A DNA stretch of 64,000 bases from Filosporella fistucella (lineage: Eukaryota > Ascomycota > Leotiomycetes > Helotiales): assembly GCA_030077755.1 (NCBI GenBank), contig JAQJZZ010000001.1, positions 1,860,001 to 1,924,000 of the forward strand. Reading direction: 5' to 3'. Below are positions 12,769-24,452 of this stretch, one piece after another (position 1 is the stretch's first letter; each line of letters begins with the position of its first letter). A program made the translations under genes and the position numbers. The notes under the pieces are model-generated. The model worked only from the letters and a program-made list of their open reading frames with translations, made no database searches and was not told where the DNA came from.

Positions 12769-15149
12769 CTTGCTAGTGGTAGTAGAAGATGGATGGAATA
12801 TTGTTCGAATCCCGTCGCAGCGAACGATATATTCCAGGTTTCTTACGTGTGTTCTGAACTTTGAACCTTCACCCAAGGTTTAGAGTTTCTGTATTAGGCT
12901 AGCGTCTGACGCCATTGACCCAAACTTGGGTCGCAACTGCTCGAGTCTGAAGATTCTGGCTTCGTTCGAGTCTAGCCGACAGTTTTTAGTGCTCTGCACA
13001 ATGCCACACTCGAATTTGAGAATTGATTCATCATATGTACTCCTCTTGCAGACTTCTGTAGGGAAATGCCTCTCTTATAATAATGGAACGCTTCGCTATA
13101 CAAGCACTGGCATTTGGCTCAGGAGCCATGACGTTTTCAAGTACCTCGCCAGAAAAAGGGCTTGTCCTCAATTTTAGTCTGCAATATTTACCTCCCGTGC
13201 GGATTCTATATACCTGTTGCTCTCGAGGATAATATCCATCTATAGGTCTTCAGAAAACATTTGGACCATATACCACATTGCAATCAATGACCCGAGCTTT
13301 GGGGCACTAATCTCTAGCTCCATGATTGTCCCATTGACCTGGATTTGATACCCCTGCGTCCACTAGCTAGTGCTCCGAGCTGCTCAATCAAAGAGATGTT
13401 AGCGCAGTTGAGCCTCAATTCACGATGAAACTCTTCCCTGGCACATTGCAACTGGGCTAATCAAGTACCTTGGAATCTTGCCACAGTCAAGATACACAAT
13501 CATAGTGCCCACCGCCTCTTACAAGGTAATAATGAGCTAGGTTCCCTAAAAGTGCTTATGATCCAGCAATATCAGTTATCAAATCTTTTGAAAGTTGAGA
13601 AAGGATAGCTAAAAGGGGACGGCAAAACAAGGTTCAACAAAAGTTTCCAAAGGTTCTAAGAACAAAACCCTTCTCCGTCTCTCTCGAGTAATACTGTCTT
13701 CAATTACTGACAGGGAGAAGCTTATTACCAAGCTGGAAATCCCTTTGCGCTAGGCATCCTTTGTAAATTTCAATCATATATATGTTAGCTTGAAGCGTTT
13801 CTTTCAAAAGATGAAAATGTTTGGATTGAACTCTTTGTGTTGCTGGTTTCGGGCACATTTAAATTATAAACCTGAGGCTGTTGAGGCAGGCTGCTTCGGG
13901 ACCCCAAGGTAGTCTCCCGCTCGACTTTGCGTCATATGGTCACTAAGGTATTACCCACACCTCTTCGTCTCCACAATGAATAGTGTTCTAAATTGACAAG
14001 TGTCTTTATATTGGTTGTCAAGTTGTCAAACATTTCAGCCTATCAAATGAAAGTTACCAAGGGGTTCCCGCCAATAGCTTGGCGCACCAGCTTGACAATT
14101 TCTCAATGCGGGGAGTTGTTGTTTTTGATATTTTGGTTCTCTTGCGGGATAAGCGGTTCAGCTTCATAATAAAATATATTCATCTTGATTATTGAGCGCT
14201 TGGGAAGATCTCTTTGCTAACGAGCATCTTTTGGTCTAGAGAGGGCCGGAGGATAGGGTCAGAGGGTTATTGGAGCTCTTTGAATTTGATGTTAGCAAAT
14301 TAGTTGCTATTATCACTTCACTATATTTGTGTTTAGAACACATTTGTAATACTTTGGTATCTTGGTATTTTCGTTTCTGATTTCCTTTGACTCTGCTTGA
14401 AGCTGCAGGTACCCGAAATCTGTTTTTTTTTCAATGAGATTTTCTCCTTTTGGCGGAACCCACAGGTGGAACAAAGCTTTTGGTTGGCGGGTTTCCTCCT
14501 GCTGACCACGCGTGACTGACTCTCTTGGCTCATTTGCTTCTATTTCATTTCGGCGAAGAAGCTCTGAACTCTTTCGTACCTTCACGTTCCTGAGCGGGAA
14601 GACAATCCAGCCTCTGAACCTAAGATCCAATCCAGCGAAAATTATTGGAACGACCATCATTCCCGCATCCCCAAAATGAGCGATGGGGAGTACTGGCCCG
14701 TAGTTTTTCTAAACTTCAAGTGGACGATATCTCATGACGTGATTCAGATTGAACCATAGTTTCAGTCCCCTGGTTAACATCAAGTCTTGTGTTTGATTCC
14801 AAGTATTTGACTGAGCTATTTTGCTTTCCAAGGTATAAACGGAGCTATATTTCATTCATTAGTGAAGGGCGGTGGTCTAGGAGGGCAATCCGCTTTCCAT
14901 TAGAGTAACGATTAATTTTGGAGCAAACTGAAATCACATTGTTGCTTGAAAAATCACTACCTCCATCGGGCTATACTTTACGGTTTCTTGAAGCGTCCAA
15001 TTCACGTTTTACTGCAGTATTCATTTTCGGAGCATTTTGAGGTCACATTTTTGATAAGCATATCACGTTCTCGATTAGCCTAGAGTGGTTTCTGCTTTTA
15101 AAAGTGTCATTTCGAGTTAAATTGTGGATTTCCCTAGCTGAGCAATCTG
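12769..15149. other. Gene-poor intergenic region
   Basis: About 2.4 kb upstream of both divergent 2EXR genes. Reading frames are short and none shows a domain. From about 14.1 kb the sequence becomes increasingly AT-rich. No tRNA, inverted repeat or transposase relic is visible by eye. Confidence 0.45.
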
Positions 15150-15640
15150 AGTTCACGATTCTGTCTAGCACATAATATTCGTTATTAGGCTGCTTTTCTT
15201 TTAGTTTGATTAAAATTATATAGCTGATTTTCCAGTAGACTTAAGACCATATTTACATTTAACCTATTATAATTTCTATTAGTGTATTATTATTCTTCTA
15301 GTTAATATAGTATATAGCCTAGCTACTATTACAATAATAATACTTTGCTTATAAGTTTTCTACTTTTAAGGAGGATATTATATAATATAATTGCAACTTT
15401 AGAATATCTGAATATTAGTTTCCTAAGAAAGCTAGGTTATATGCTATTTGACTATTACAATCTCGTATTAGCCTATATTTATTTTAATTAATTCCCTAGT
15501 AAAATATAACTCAAATAGCTATATAAAAGTAATATAGGATTAATCTCAAAGGCAATATACGTTTCATTATACCTAATTCATTATGTTCTATATTAGACGA
15601 AAGTTCTTCTAGCTTTCAATTCTACAATATCCAATAGAGG
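15150..15640. repeat. AT-rich, TA-dinucleotide-rich island
   Basis: Roughly 490 bp are strongly AT-rich, with many TATA/TAATA/ATTA words and few CpG sites, unlike either flank. In ascomycetes this is the usual look of DNA after repeat-induced point mutation (RIP) of a transposon copy, but no transposon ends or coding remnants can be recognised. A RIP-index calculation (TpA/ApT) would test this. Confidence 0.55.
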
Positions 15641-15831
15641 CAACTCGAGTTTTATTAGAGTACTGGCTTCTCACGGCAGCTGGGTCACTCTTCTGCCAAC
15701 TACTTCTGTTACTAAGATATCATACTCGCCCGCGCTTATTTCGACACTAATCTCCCAATTGGTCCAGAGGACAATTCAGCAAGTCTTGTTGAATTTGCCG
15801 AACCGAACTGGTTTAGTCAAGACCCCCCTCT

Positions 15832-16735
15832 TTGAAACCACCGCAGATTCTCTTCAAATCCATTCATCCAGCTACATTGGTCAAGCTTCTCCTCCTCGAT
15901 ACAACTGCAGATTCGCTTTAGATCCATTCATCTAGCTAGTGTAATCAAAGTTCTTCTTCTCAATGCCAACGCATATTCTCTTCACATCCATTCATCAAGT
16001 TGGTTTCGTCGGGTTTCTCGTCTTCGATACCACCGCAGATACGTCTTAAGTGTTTGCAGATTTAATCATCCAGTTAGATTAGTAGAGCCCTTTCTCATCG
16101 ATACCACCATAGATACGTGATGAGTGTTTTCACATTTATTCATCCAGCAAGTTTCATCAAGTTCCTCATCCTTGATACCACTATAGATACGTCTTGAGTA
16201 CTTTCACATCCAATCACCCAGTCATTCTTGTCAAGCCTCTCGTCCTCGAAACCACCGCAGCTAGTCATCCAACCACGATAGCATCTATCCGGTTAGTTTA
16301 GTTAGGACTTTCCTTAGAACCACCGCACTATCTAATCACATAACTCTGGCATTCTTTCAGTTGGGTTCGTCAAGTCTCTGCTCGATACCGCCGCAACTTC
16401 ACTTCACACTAATTCTCTTATTGAAAGTCCCTCTTCGATACCACCGCAATTGCTTTTCACAAAGGCTCCAGTTGGGTTCGTCAAGTTTCTGCTCGATACC
16501 GCCGCAACTTCACTTCACACTAATTCTCTTATTGAAATTCCCTCTTCGATACCACCGCAATTGCTTTTCACAAAGGCTCCGGTTGGTTTTGTCAAGTCTC
16601 TCCTCGATACCACCGCAGGAGCTCTTCACACAATTATCAACTTGGCTTTGTCAAGCCTCCAACCACCATAGTTGCACTTCACAACACTCCTCCACTTGGT
16701 GTGGTCAAGTCTCTTCTCGATACCACCGCAGTTGC
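15832..16735 (+). repeat. Degenerate tandem repeat, core TCGATACCACCGCA, unit length stepping 64/74/68/53-58 bp
   Basis: A core resembling TCGATACCACCGCA recurs at 15832, 15896, 15960, 16024, 16098, 16172, 16246, 16314, 16382, 16435, 16493, 16546, 16604, 16657 and 16717. Spacings are 64, 64, 64, 74, 74, 74, 68, 68, then 53, 58, 53, 58, 53, 60. Between cores lie variants of CTTCACATCCATTCATCCAG and GTTNGTCAAG. The last part is a dimer (about 111 bp) repeated nearly perfectly: 16382-16492 and 16493-16603 differ at few bases. The array ends about 280 bp before the start codon of the 2EXR gene at 17017, so it lies in its promoter or 5' leader. It is C/T-rich on this strand and gives only fortuitous open frames. 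Confidence 0.85.
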
Positions 16736-17016
16736 CCCACACAATCACTTATCCATCTTGTTTAGTCAAGTGCCCACACTTCAAACAGAATACAACTTGC
16801 TACACCCAACTCAAATTTTGTCCTCACAACAACTACTCTAGCTCTTTCATATCAATCTCATCCTCTCGGATCTTCGGGGGCAACTTCTCTTTGGACGTCT
16901 CAACAAGCGGTTGCAGTCTACGACCAACTTCGAATCGACTCGTCGACTCCTGCGCCCATTTCATAGCGAAGCAGCTGGTTCACATCACTTCTTCGCTGTA
17001 CCCTCAGCTACCCAAC

Positions 17017-18206
17017 ATGGCCTCTTCACTTCCAAAAGGCTGTAGTCATGATGGAGATGCTATGGAGATATGTCACGAGGTAGGTACGCTTATTGGAGAT
17101 GTAACAATCACTCATTAACGCCTTGCCAGGGTACCACAACAGTTCTGACCCGAAACCCAAAGAACGCAATGATCCCATCACGTCCAAACATCAAGAGAGA
17201 TACATCTTTGCCTACCAGAACCAATGGTGTCACGACCAGCACCGATGGTGATGATAATGGCACCCAAACCGGCTCTCTGGGCTTGCCATTGACGATCGAG
17301 AAAATGATTTGGGATTACGTCGACTTCAAAACTCCAAAGATCATTGAACCCAAATTCAAGAGATCTGGAAAAGAGCTCTTTGCTGTACAAAGTCCGATTC
17401 AGATGTGGACTTTGGGCAAGCAATCTCAACAAGCAGCCATTTCCGAGGGTTACGTCGAGGTCGTTGTCCATCAATGGGTTGGTGTTTCTGATCCCATTCA
17501 GGTGCCAGCAAAGTTCGTATTCCATCCAGAGATCGATGAGCTTTATCTCTCTGGTTGGGTACTTTTGACTGTTCCTTTCTCCGAGTTCAAGAAGGGACTT
17601 CGTGCTGCTGGAGCATTGTCCAAGGTGAAGACGCTCATCTTCGACTACCGCGACAACCTCCAGATTGTGGACAATGGTCGCTGCTGCTATATCAAGGACA
17701 ACATCACTGCTCTCGATTTCCGGGGATTCAGTGGACTGAAGGAAGTCAAAATTGTCCTGTACGAGCGACGACATCCAGCAGGCTATCATAACCCAGACCC
17801 CCACAATCCTGTCTATTTTCGATCGATCCTCCCCACCATGGTTCAACAATATGGTAGAAGTTTTCACTATGGCAAGTTCTTGTATCAGAAGGACATGCTA
17901 CAATTTTGCAAAGACCTGGAGACACAATGGGCAAATTTTGGTGTTTCTGCTGAAGTCAAGCTGGTATGCAAGACATTGACAGGAGACAAGATGGCTGGCA
18001 GAGAGATTAGCGACGAATATTGTGCACTGAAAGCGAAGTGGGAGAAGAATCCTCGAGGCATGGACGATGGAGGAATTTGGGGACGAAACTGGTATGGTGA
18101 AAAGGTCAAGGAAGATGATGTTGAGGTGGGAAATCGAGCTCTTGGTCTTTTTGGTGGTCCGCTCAGTAATCTCTTGGGTGGTAATTTCACTGAGATGCTT
18201 GGATGA
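17017..18206 (+). CDS. 2EXR-like protein downstream of tandem array
   Basis: Exons 17017-17079 and 17130-18206 flank a 50-nt intron (GTAGGT, branch TTAAC, acceptor CCAG) in phase 0, giving about 379 residues. The ATG at 17017 opens a 21-residue first exon (MASSLPKGCSHDG) that matches nothing known. After a Thr/Asp/Gly-rich linker, LPLTIEKMIWDYVDF at about residue 71 is the start of a 2EXR/F-box-like helix, and FVFHPEIDELYLSG at about residue 150 is the following strand. LKTLIFDYRD- and LKEVKIVLYE-like strands complete the domain. The function is unknown. It lies divergent from a related gene at 11879-12768. No frame damage is seen, so it is probably a live gene. Confidence 0.85.
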
Positions 18207-18707
18207 GAATAGATGCAGATGATTAGAGTTCTGCCAAGAATGATAGAATGAATAGATGAATGTGGAACTGATTCTGACTTCGTTGACATTGAATGTAAAT
18301 CTCCTCTTCGAGCTACAATTAAATTCCCTCTCAAACGGACTGAGGACAGCCATTTGAAGCAAATTCCACAAGCGTCTGAATCAGTCAGGAATGAGTAGCT
18401 ATTGATTCTTCGCCGATTTATAGATAGTATTGCTTCCTGGAATAGCAAATTGTTGTTTTGCTAAAGATTGATCCATGCGATTCCGAGAACAAAATTAATC
18501 ATTGTAGAAGTGGGCAAACCTCGTTAGAATGTACCGTTCTTCATGCCATTCAATTCTCTGACAGCAGATAGAGATATAGTATTGTTCATACCTTCAATAG
18601 AATGCTGATATATGCCACGATGTTACTAGTGCTTTATCTTCCGTCCTGACCTTTATGCTGCTCGAAGGTGGAGAGCGGTGGTTTCAAATATCATTATATT
18701 TATCCAG
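18207..18707. other. Intergenic, convergent 3' ends
   Basis: This 501-bp spacer lies between the 2EXR gene (plus) and the AAA+ ATPase gene (minus). It holds only the two 3' ends and AT-rich sequence with no gene or repeat that I can support. Confidence 0.45.
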
Positions 18708-21700
18708 TTATCGTATTCCATCCTCTCTTGCCCTCTGTTCATCCGTATGCCCATGCACATTCTTCAAATACTTATTGAAGTCACCAGCAATTTTAACAGT
18801 GTGCTCCACATGATCCCAAGTCAGTGTTTCTTTCTTATACAATGCCAGTTGTTTCGCCGTTGTCAGCGCGTTACGAATTTCTCTCCCATTCATCTCCTTG
18901 TCTGCTAGCTCATCGATGTGCAATTTGATTTCATCCACATCAACATCTTCTTCGTCTTCTTGCAACATGTCGAAGAAATTCTGCCAGATCTTCTTGCGAG
19001 AGGCAGGGGTGAGATTCGGGTAATGAAGAGCGAGTTGCATACGGGATCGAAATGCTTCGTCAAAAGTACCAACGCGGTTGCTGGTTAAGATGAGGATACC
19101 TTCGTAGTATTCGAGAATTCGGAGGAAGACTGTATATGTGAGCATATTGCGGGATTATGAAGTGAGAGATACATACCAGAGACTAAACTGTTCCTTTGGA
19201 GGTCTGATAAGGTTCGTTCTTCGAGAAAGACATCGGCTTCGTCAAGCAAGAGCACTGGGGAGATCAGCAACTGAACCTTGATGGAAAAACGATCTTCACA
19301 TACCGCAATTCCAAGTTTTTCCCAGGTACAAGATGGTTTGTAGATATTTCTCGACGGCCTCGGCATTTGTACCAATATCTCCACAAGTCACTCGATAGAG
19401 TGGCATCTCAGCCAGTTCAGCTACACTATTCTGATGTCAGCAATTTCACCGCTCCACTTCTTGATAATCGCTTTCTATACCTTTCTGCAGTCAAAGTTTT
19501 GCCAGTTCCAGGGCCGCCATGTAGTAGCACAACCAATCCATTTCCCTTAGATGCAATGATATCCTCTCTCTTGGCGGCAATGATTGGAACTTCCTTTTTA
19601 CCATGTTTCGATGCTCGAACCAAAACAAGAGCTTTGATTAGATCTTTGGTCTTCGGTGGCATCACTAGACGTTGGAAAGCATCTTTGTTCCACACGATCT
19701 CGTGTACATTAGAGACCCATAAATTAACTGGATGGTTAGCAAGTTAGCATTAAAAGTCGCGACTTCGATTTTGGCAAAGCTTACCCCATTTCTTCTCTTG
19801 TAGAACAAAACCGTGGACATTGGGAGGCATGATATAGTAGTCAACTTCGGTGGGTGTCATACTAGGTTCCAAAATAGCTGTGCGAGGTCCCGCTTTACTA
19901 CCAAAATAAGGTGGTGGGAGCATCCCAACATTGTGCCTAAATACTTCTGCTTCAGGATGAAATCTGCGGTAAGTTTGGTAGTCAACAACGCATCGGGTCG
20001 CCATCTGCAATCAAGTTAGCCTTGTCTATATAAGTGGTAATGAGATAATTCGGTACTGACATGATTTTCTTCCTTCAAAACATCCCATCCGATGTAACAT
20101 ATGTAGGTTTGATATCTGAATGTCCAGAATCTCTTTCCCCTTTCTTGAAGATCTGCTCGAATCTTGTCTGTGGCGTATTTGAGAGGGTACAACATTAAGC
20201 TCGATATTGGTTCCACTTTGTTCTTGCCTACGGGCAAAATCGGTGATCTGACCAGATTTTTCCGCCTGGTAAAAGTCATGCCATCGTATCCCCAGCACCA
20301 GCAGTTCATTTGAGCGTATGAGTCATTTCCAGGCCAGGTTGCTAGTATGTGAGCCGTGTATATACCTTTATCTAGATATAATAGTGGCTCCTCTGGTTTG
20401 TAGAGAAACAAAGACGATGCCGTGTCCGTTGTGCCATGACTGAAATACTCCTCTGCTCTTTTGTGCTTTGCCCCCACAGTCGCTTCAACATAGTTCAAAA
20501 GAGAAACAATTTTCCGTTGCACCGCTGGCTTCGCCTTCTTTGAATACTCTAGGAGCGCGGATTTGTGGTGAAAGATCCACCTGTAAGGTGCACCCATGAC
20601 TATGTTCCCTTCGAACCCATCATCTAGCCAGCTTGGAATAGTGCAATCATCCGGATTACAAGTCGATACCTCTCTGATCGCATTTGCGAGTCTCGAAGAG
20701 TGTATGGCAATATATTCGAGGTACTCATTCTTGCTGGACATTGGTGAGGCTTTGGGGAAAACAGTAGGACGTTGACGGGGTGCATCTTGTCCAGACTTGA
20801 AACAAGAGTAAAGTCTAAAAACAAGAAAACTGCACTGCCCTTCGATTGACTTTAAATAATCCTTTGGGCTTGGAATTGGAATGTGACCAGATAGATGGCG
20901 AGAAACAATTTCTGACTCTTTACTCTTGAATGGAACGTCCTCGTAGAATAATGAGAAATGGTGTTCTGTTGGTCGACGACTTGAGCATCCAATGGAACAG
21001 AGAATTCGATACTGCTTGGCGTCGTTCCAAAGATTGGTGATGGACGTAGCAGTAATCTCATCTGTTTCTGCTTCAGGTAAGGGAGTGTGTACTGCCGGAC
21101 GAGTGATTCCTTCACTATCTTCACCCGATGCCTCTGATGCGTCAGAATCGGAGTCTGAATAATCACTATCGTTTGAACTAGCGGATGAATCAGTTTGTTG
21201 AGCATCCGGATCTAATTCCAGCTGTTGGAGAATATCTTGTTCTTTCTGTGACAGCTGACGGCTTAATCTGCTGCTGAGGGCGGCCTGTTTCTGATTGAGC
21301 ATAGATACTGTCGTAATTCAATGACCATACCTTCTTCATGATCACAGCAGGATCGGCAAGAGTAACTGATTCCAAAGTCCCATCATCAACAGCTTCTATC
21401 GAAATGTGTGGAACAGTTCCGAGTCTTGCTTCATCCTCGAGATCAGCTCTTAGTCTCCTTCGTGGGTTTATTGGAGAGTGAGAACCGTGACCTCGAGGAC
21501 TTGGTGGCGAGCTGGAGCGGGAAGAGCTGGCGGATGATCCGGAACTGTATCGTCCACGTCGACGACGAGGACGTTTTTTTCTGTTACGGTCATTCCAACT
21601 TTGAGGCGGAGGTGGTCCAGGAGGGCCTCCTGGAGCAATGGGAGGTGGTGGAGGAGGTGCGATTCCAGGACCCGGTAAACGTTGATCAATGGGCCTAGGT

Positions 21701-22008
21701 AGAATATTTCCATATTGATCCCGAATGATCTTGTTCTCGTCCGACTTCAGAGAAAGGTTAAGCAGCTGCTTGCTCAATGATCGGAGATTGGATTCCTCGA
21801 TTGCGGTAGCGCCCAAAGTCCTATCTTGAGAGATCGTGGCATTTACCAGCAAGGCATCATTCTGTTTTGGCTGTGGTGCTCCGGGGGGAGGCGGCGGGGG
21901 AGGTGCTTGAGGAGATGGCTGTGACATACCCGGAGAATAATACTGTGGAGGAGGAGGACCAAAACCCGGTGGAGGTGGAGGAGGAGGACCAGGAGGACGG
22001 TTCGACAT
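18708..22008 (-). CDS. AAA+ ATPase with proline-rich N-terminus (DUF7025-AAA-lid architecture)
   Basis: Seven exons: 22008-21331, 21290-20061, 20004-19785, 19727-19481, 19425 to about 19304, about 19254-19177 and 19129-18708. They give about 998 residues. Residues 1-50 and 115-140 are poly-Pro tracts, followed by an Arg/Ser-rich stretch and an acidic Ser/Asp stretch near 260. The middle (about 300-700) resembles DUF7025, found ahead of the AAA domain in many fungal proteins. The ATPase core is complete: Walker A GGPGTGKT, Walker B LLLDEADVF, sensor 1 ILTSNRV and a FRSR arginine-finger segment. A helical lid with GREIRNALTTAKQLA follows. The fold implies an ATP-driven remodeller, but the substrate is unknown. 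It shares a 326-bp divergent upstream region with the DUF7708 gene at 22335. Confidence 0.9.
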
Positions 22009-22334
22009 GGTGATTCAGCGCAGCTCAGCGTCCAAAATCCAGGAAGTTGCAATAAAATATCAGAGAAAAGCTCGACTGAAAACCAGTCGACCTCAATGTG
22101 TTCACCGAAAGAAAGAGCCTCGTGGTCAAGGTTCGATGTCGAGAATCGAGGCTGAGCGAGGTTGCCTTGAGATAACGGCTGAGCGGTTACAGTACAGTCC
22201 TAATTGGGGGGGGCAAGCGAATCATTCGACAGGGGGGAGAATCCTCCAAACCCGAGGCCGACTTCCACTTCTATCCAGTTTGCCGCTTCGCAAGGCTGAG
22301 CATCTTCATATACGTCTCAATAGCCGTTTTCGAC
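22009..22334. promoter_or_regulatory. Bidirectional promoter region with G runs
   Basis: 326 bp between the start codons of the AAA+ ATPase gene (minus) and the DUF7708 gene (plus) must serve both. It contains runs of eight G (about 22206) and six G (about 22231), which include AGGGG/CCCCT stress-element-like words. Assigning a factor would be speculation. Confidence 0.5.
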
Positions 22335-24228
22335 ATGAGTCTCTTTGACACTAATGTTGGACCTGATATGTCTATCGTTATTGAGCATGATGCATCGACA
22401 GAGGTTGCTTTACCGTCTCATACAGCGCTTTTCGAGGCCTTTCCTCCCAGGCCTTTACCCCTGCAGCCTTCCAGCCTCACTCGTAATACAGCCATAAGCC
22501 AATGGTTCACAAATGAAAACTCCTCAACGTGAGTGTGAAAATTCCAAAATTCCTATTTTTCCTCACAAAATCAGAACGTCAGACTTGATACTCGCAAATG
22601 CATTTACTGAAGCGAAGACAATATTCAATACCGAGCTCACTCGAGATGAGTGCAAGAAAATATGGCTGAAAGACCACACATCGATGACTGATGTCATAAC
22701 GGCAATCACAGATGTTAGGACAAAATATGACAAAAAGCCAGCATCAAAAGCTCGGAAATGGCTAGCTGTGCTCTCTGGAAGGGTTATGTATTATTCAACT
22801 GTGCTGGATGTTCTTGTACAGCAATATCCGGAGTATGTGTCCTTGGCGTGGGGTGCTATGAAATTCCTCTTCATTGTGAGTTCAAAACCATTTTAACCCA
22901 TCAACGTACCTTGATAAATCTAATGGAAGCAACATAGGCTGTCAATAACCACGAGCAAAAAATCACTCAACTCGCGGAATCATTTGCTCGTATCGCGGAG
23001 ATCTTACCCCGCACCGAGTTAACTTTGATATTATACCCCACAGACCTCATGCGAGAGGCAGTAGCCGTGCTCTATGCCCGAGTTCTGAAATTTATTACAC
23101 AATCAGTGAAATGGTTCAAGCAAGGAAAGCTATCTCACACCTTAGGAGCCATTGTTAAACCATGGGCCTTGAGTTTCAAAGAAAACTTCGAAAATATCGC
23201 CTCGCAATCAAAATATATAGATGAGCTGTCAAACACAGCTTCAAAAGCGGAACTGAGAGCAACTCATCTGGATCTTCTCGACACTCACTCTGAGATTAGA
23301 GACATGAGGATAGAAATTAGGGGTTTAGCCGAGTATTTCCATCAGAGAACCGACTTCCTCGTTCGAGACTCTTTAGGTAATATATTCTCTGACCCAAGCA
23401 GATCATCGCTAATTTCTCCTAGTAAAAGAAATGACCCGCGCGCAAGTCCTCCCTACGCTCCTTACAGAAACACCAGCATCATCCAACATGCCGCAACTAT
23501 CTCACCTTCTCACACTCATATCCTTCGAACACCAACCAGAATCGCGCAGCTCCCTGATATACTGCCAATCTCTCGAGCGCAAGAATAGAGCGCAAACCAT
23601 ATTACCACCCTCTCAAATAGCTATCCTTCAACGCTGGGCTACTCTCCCTTCGTCATCTCTCCTACTTCTCGACAGCAGTGTGAAGAATCTCTCAAAGGGT
23701 GCTATGGTAGACCTATTAAACCTACTGAACACCACAGGAGAGCCGGTCATATGGGCATTACGATTCCCAGATTATTGGGAGCTACAGTTGGGTACTAGCT
23801 CTATCTTGCGTATGCTTTTGACTCAAGTCCTTGAGTTGAATCTCACCGCACCATCTATATCGGCTGAGTTACTTGCTGGAGCGAGGACGGACAGAGAATG
23901 GGTCCAACTGCTGGATCATGCACTTGATGGAATATCGAGAGTCTTCGTGGCGATAGATGCCGGTCTGCTTGCTTCAGCGACGGGAAATAGTAGATATAAT
24001 GCGACGAGATGGCTGCAAATACTTATGCGGTCGATCACTTCAAGTAGTTTGAAGATATTCATCTCCGCCAGCATCATGGACGAGAACTACATGAGTAGGA
24101 CTTGGCAGACTGATATGTGGATGAAGGTGTCTGCCGTAGGCAACCAGAAAGGGAACAGAGGGAGAAACGTGTCGCGGCCTGGAAGACACCGATTGAGTAA
24201 TCTGGGCACGACATGGATTGATGAATGA
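22335..24228 (+). CDS. DUF7708 protein with degenerate NTPase-like domain (STAND-like)
   Basis: Four exons (22335-22528, 22575-22875, 22938-23376, 23423-24228) join in frame through 45-62 nt introns, giving 579 residues. Residues of exons 2-3 form the DUF7708 helical domain: WLAVLSGRVMYYSTVLDVLV, YVSLAWGAMKFLF, then a helix ending FARIAEILPRTELTLILYP. A coiled-coil segment (LLDTHSEIRDMRIEIRGL) follows. The C-terminal half has the strand SSLLLLDSS, a helix AMVDLLNLLN, the strand PVIWALRFP and SILRMLLTQVLELN. That order matches the NACHT-like region found after DUF7708 in fungal proteins, but no GxxxxGKS P-loop is visible, so ATP binding is doubtful. DUF7708 proteins are often treated as relatives of fungal NLR-like receptors, and a recognition role is inference. 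The 3' end converges on the 2EXR gene at 24453. Confidence 0.82.
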
Positions 24229-24452
24229 AACCATGAAGCAGTGGGCATGGTCACGAGAAATATTGCTCGATCCGACGATAATTCCGATAATAAACACTAC
24301 ATGTGAGGCTACCATACCCGAAATAATACTGTGCGGAAGGCCAATTTCATCGCATTTAATGTATTCCAGGTCACATAATTCGTGATTTCGACGGATGGCC
24401 GATATTATCAATCATAACCAGCCGTCCTCACCTGAGCTGCTTCGGCCATCCC

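Noticed and set aside
12805..12830. tRNA-like B box (GTTCGAATCCC)
   Set aside because: No complementary T-stem, no matching A box and no acceptor stem could be folded. Similar GATTCGAACT at 29408 and GGTTCGAACC near 31739 failed the same test.
14313..14660. 115-codon minus-strand frame in the AT-rich interval
   Set aside because: No domain and no support from neighbouring exons.
15832..16735. CRISPR array
   Set aside because: Repeats are degenerate, spacers are also related to each other, the genome is eukaryotic and no cas genes are present.
16361..16765. 134-codon open frame with repeating CSIPPQLHFT and RYHRN units
   Set aside because: It is the translation of the tandem DNA repeat, starts at TTG and has no ATG, so it is not treated as a repeat protein.
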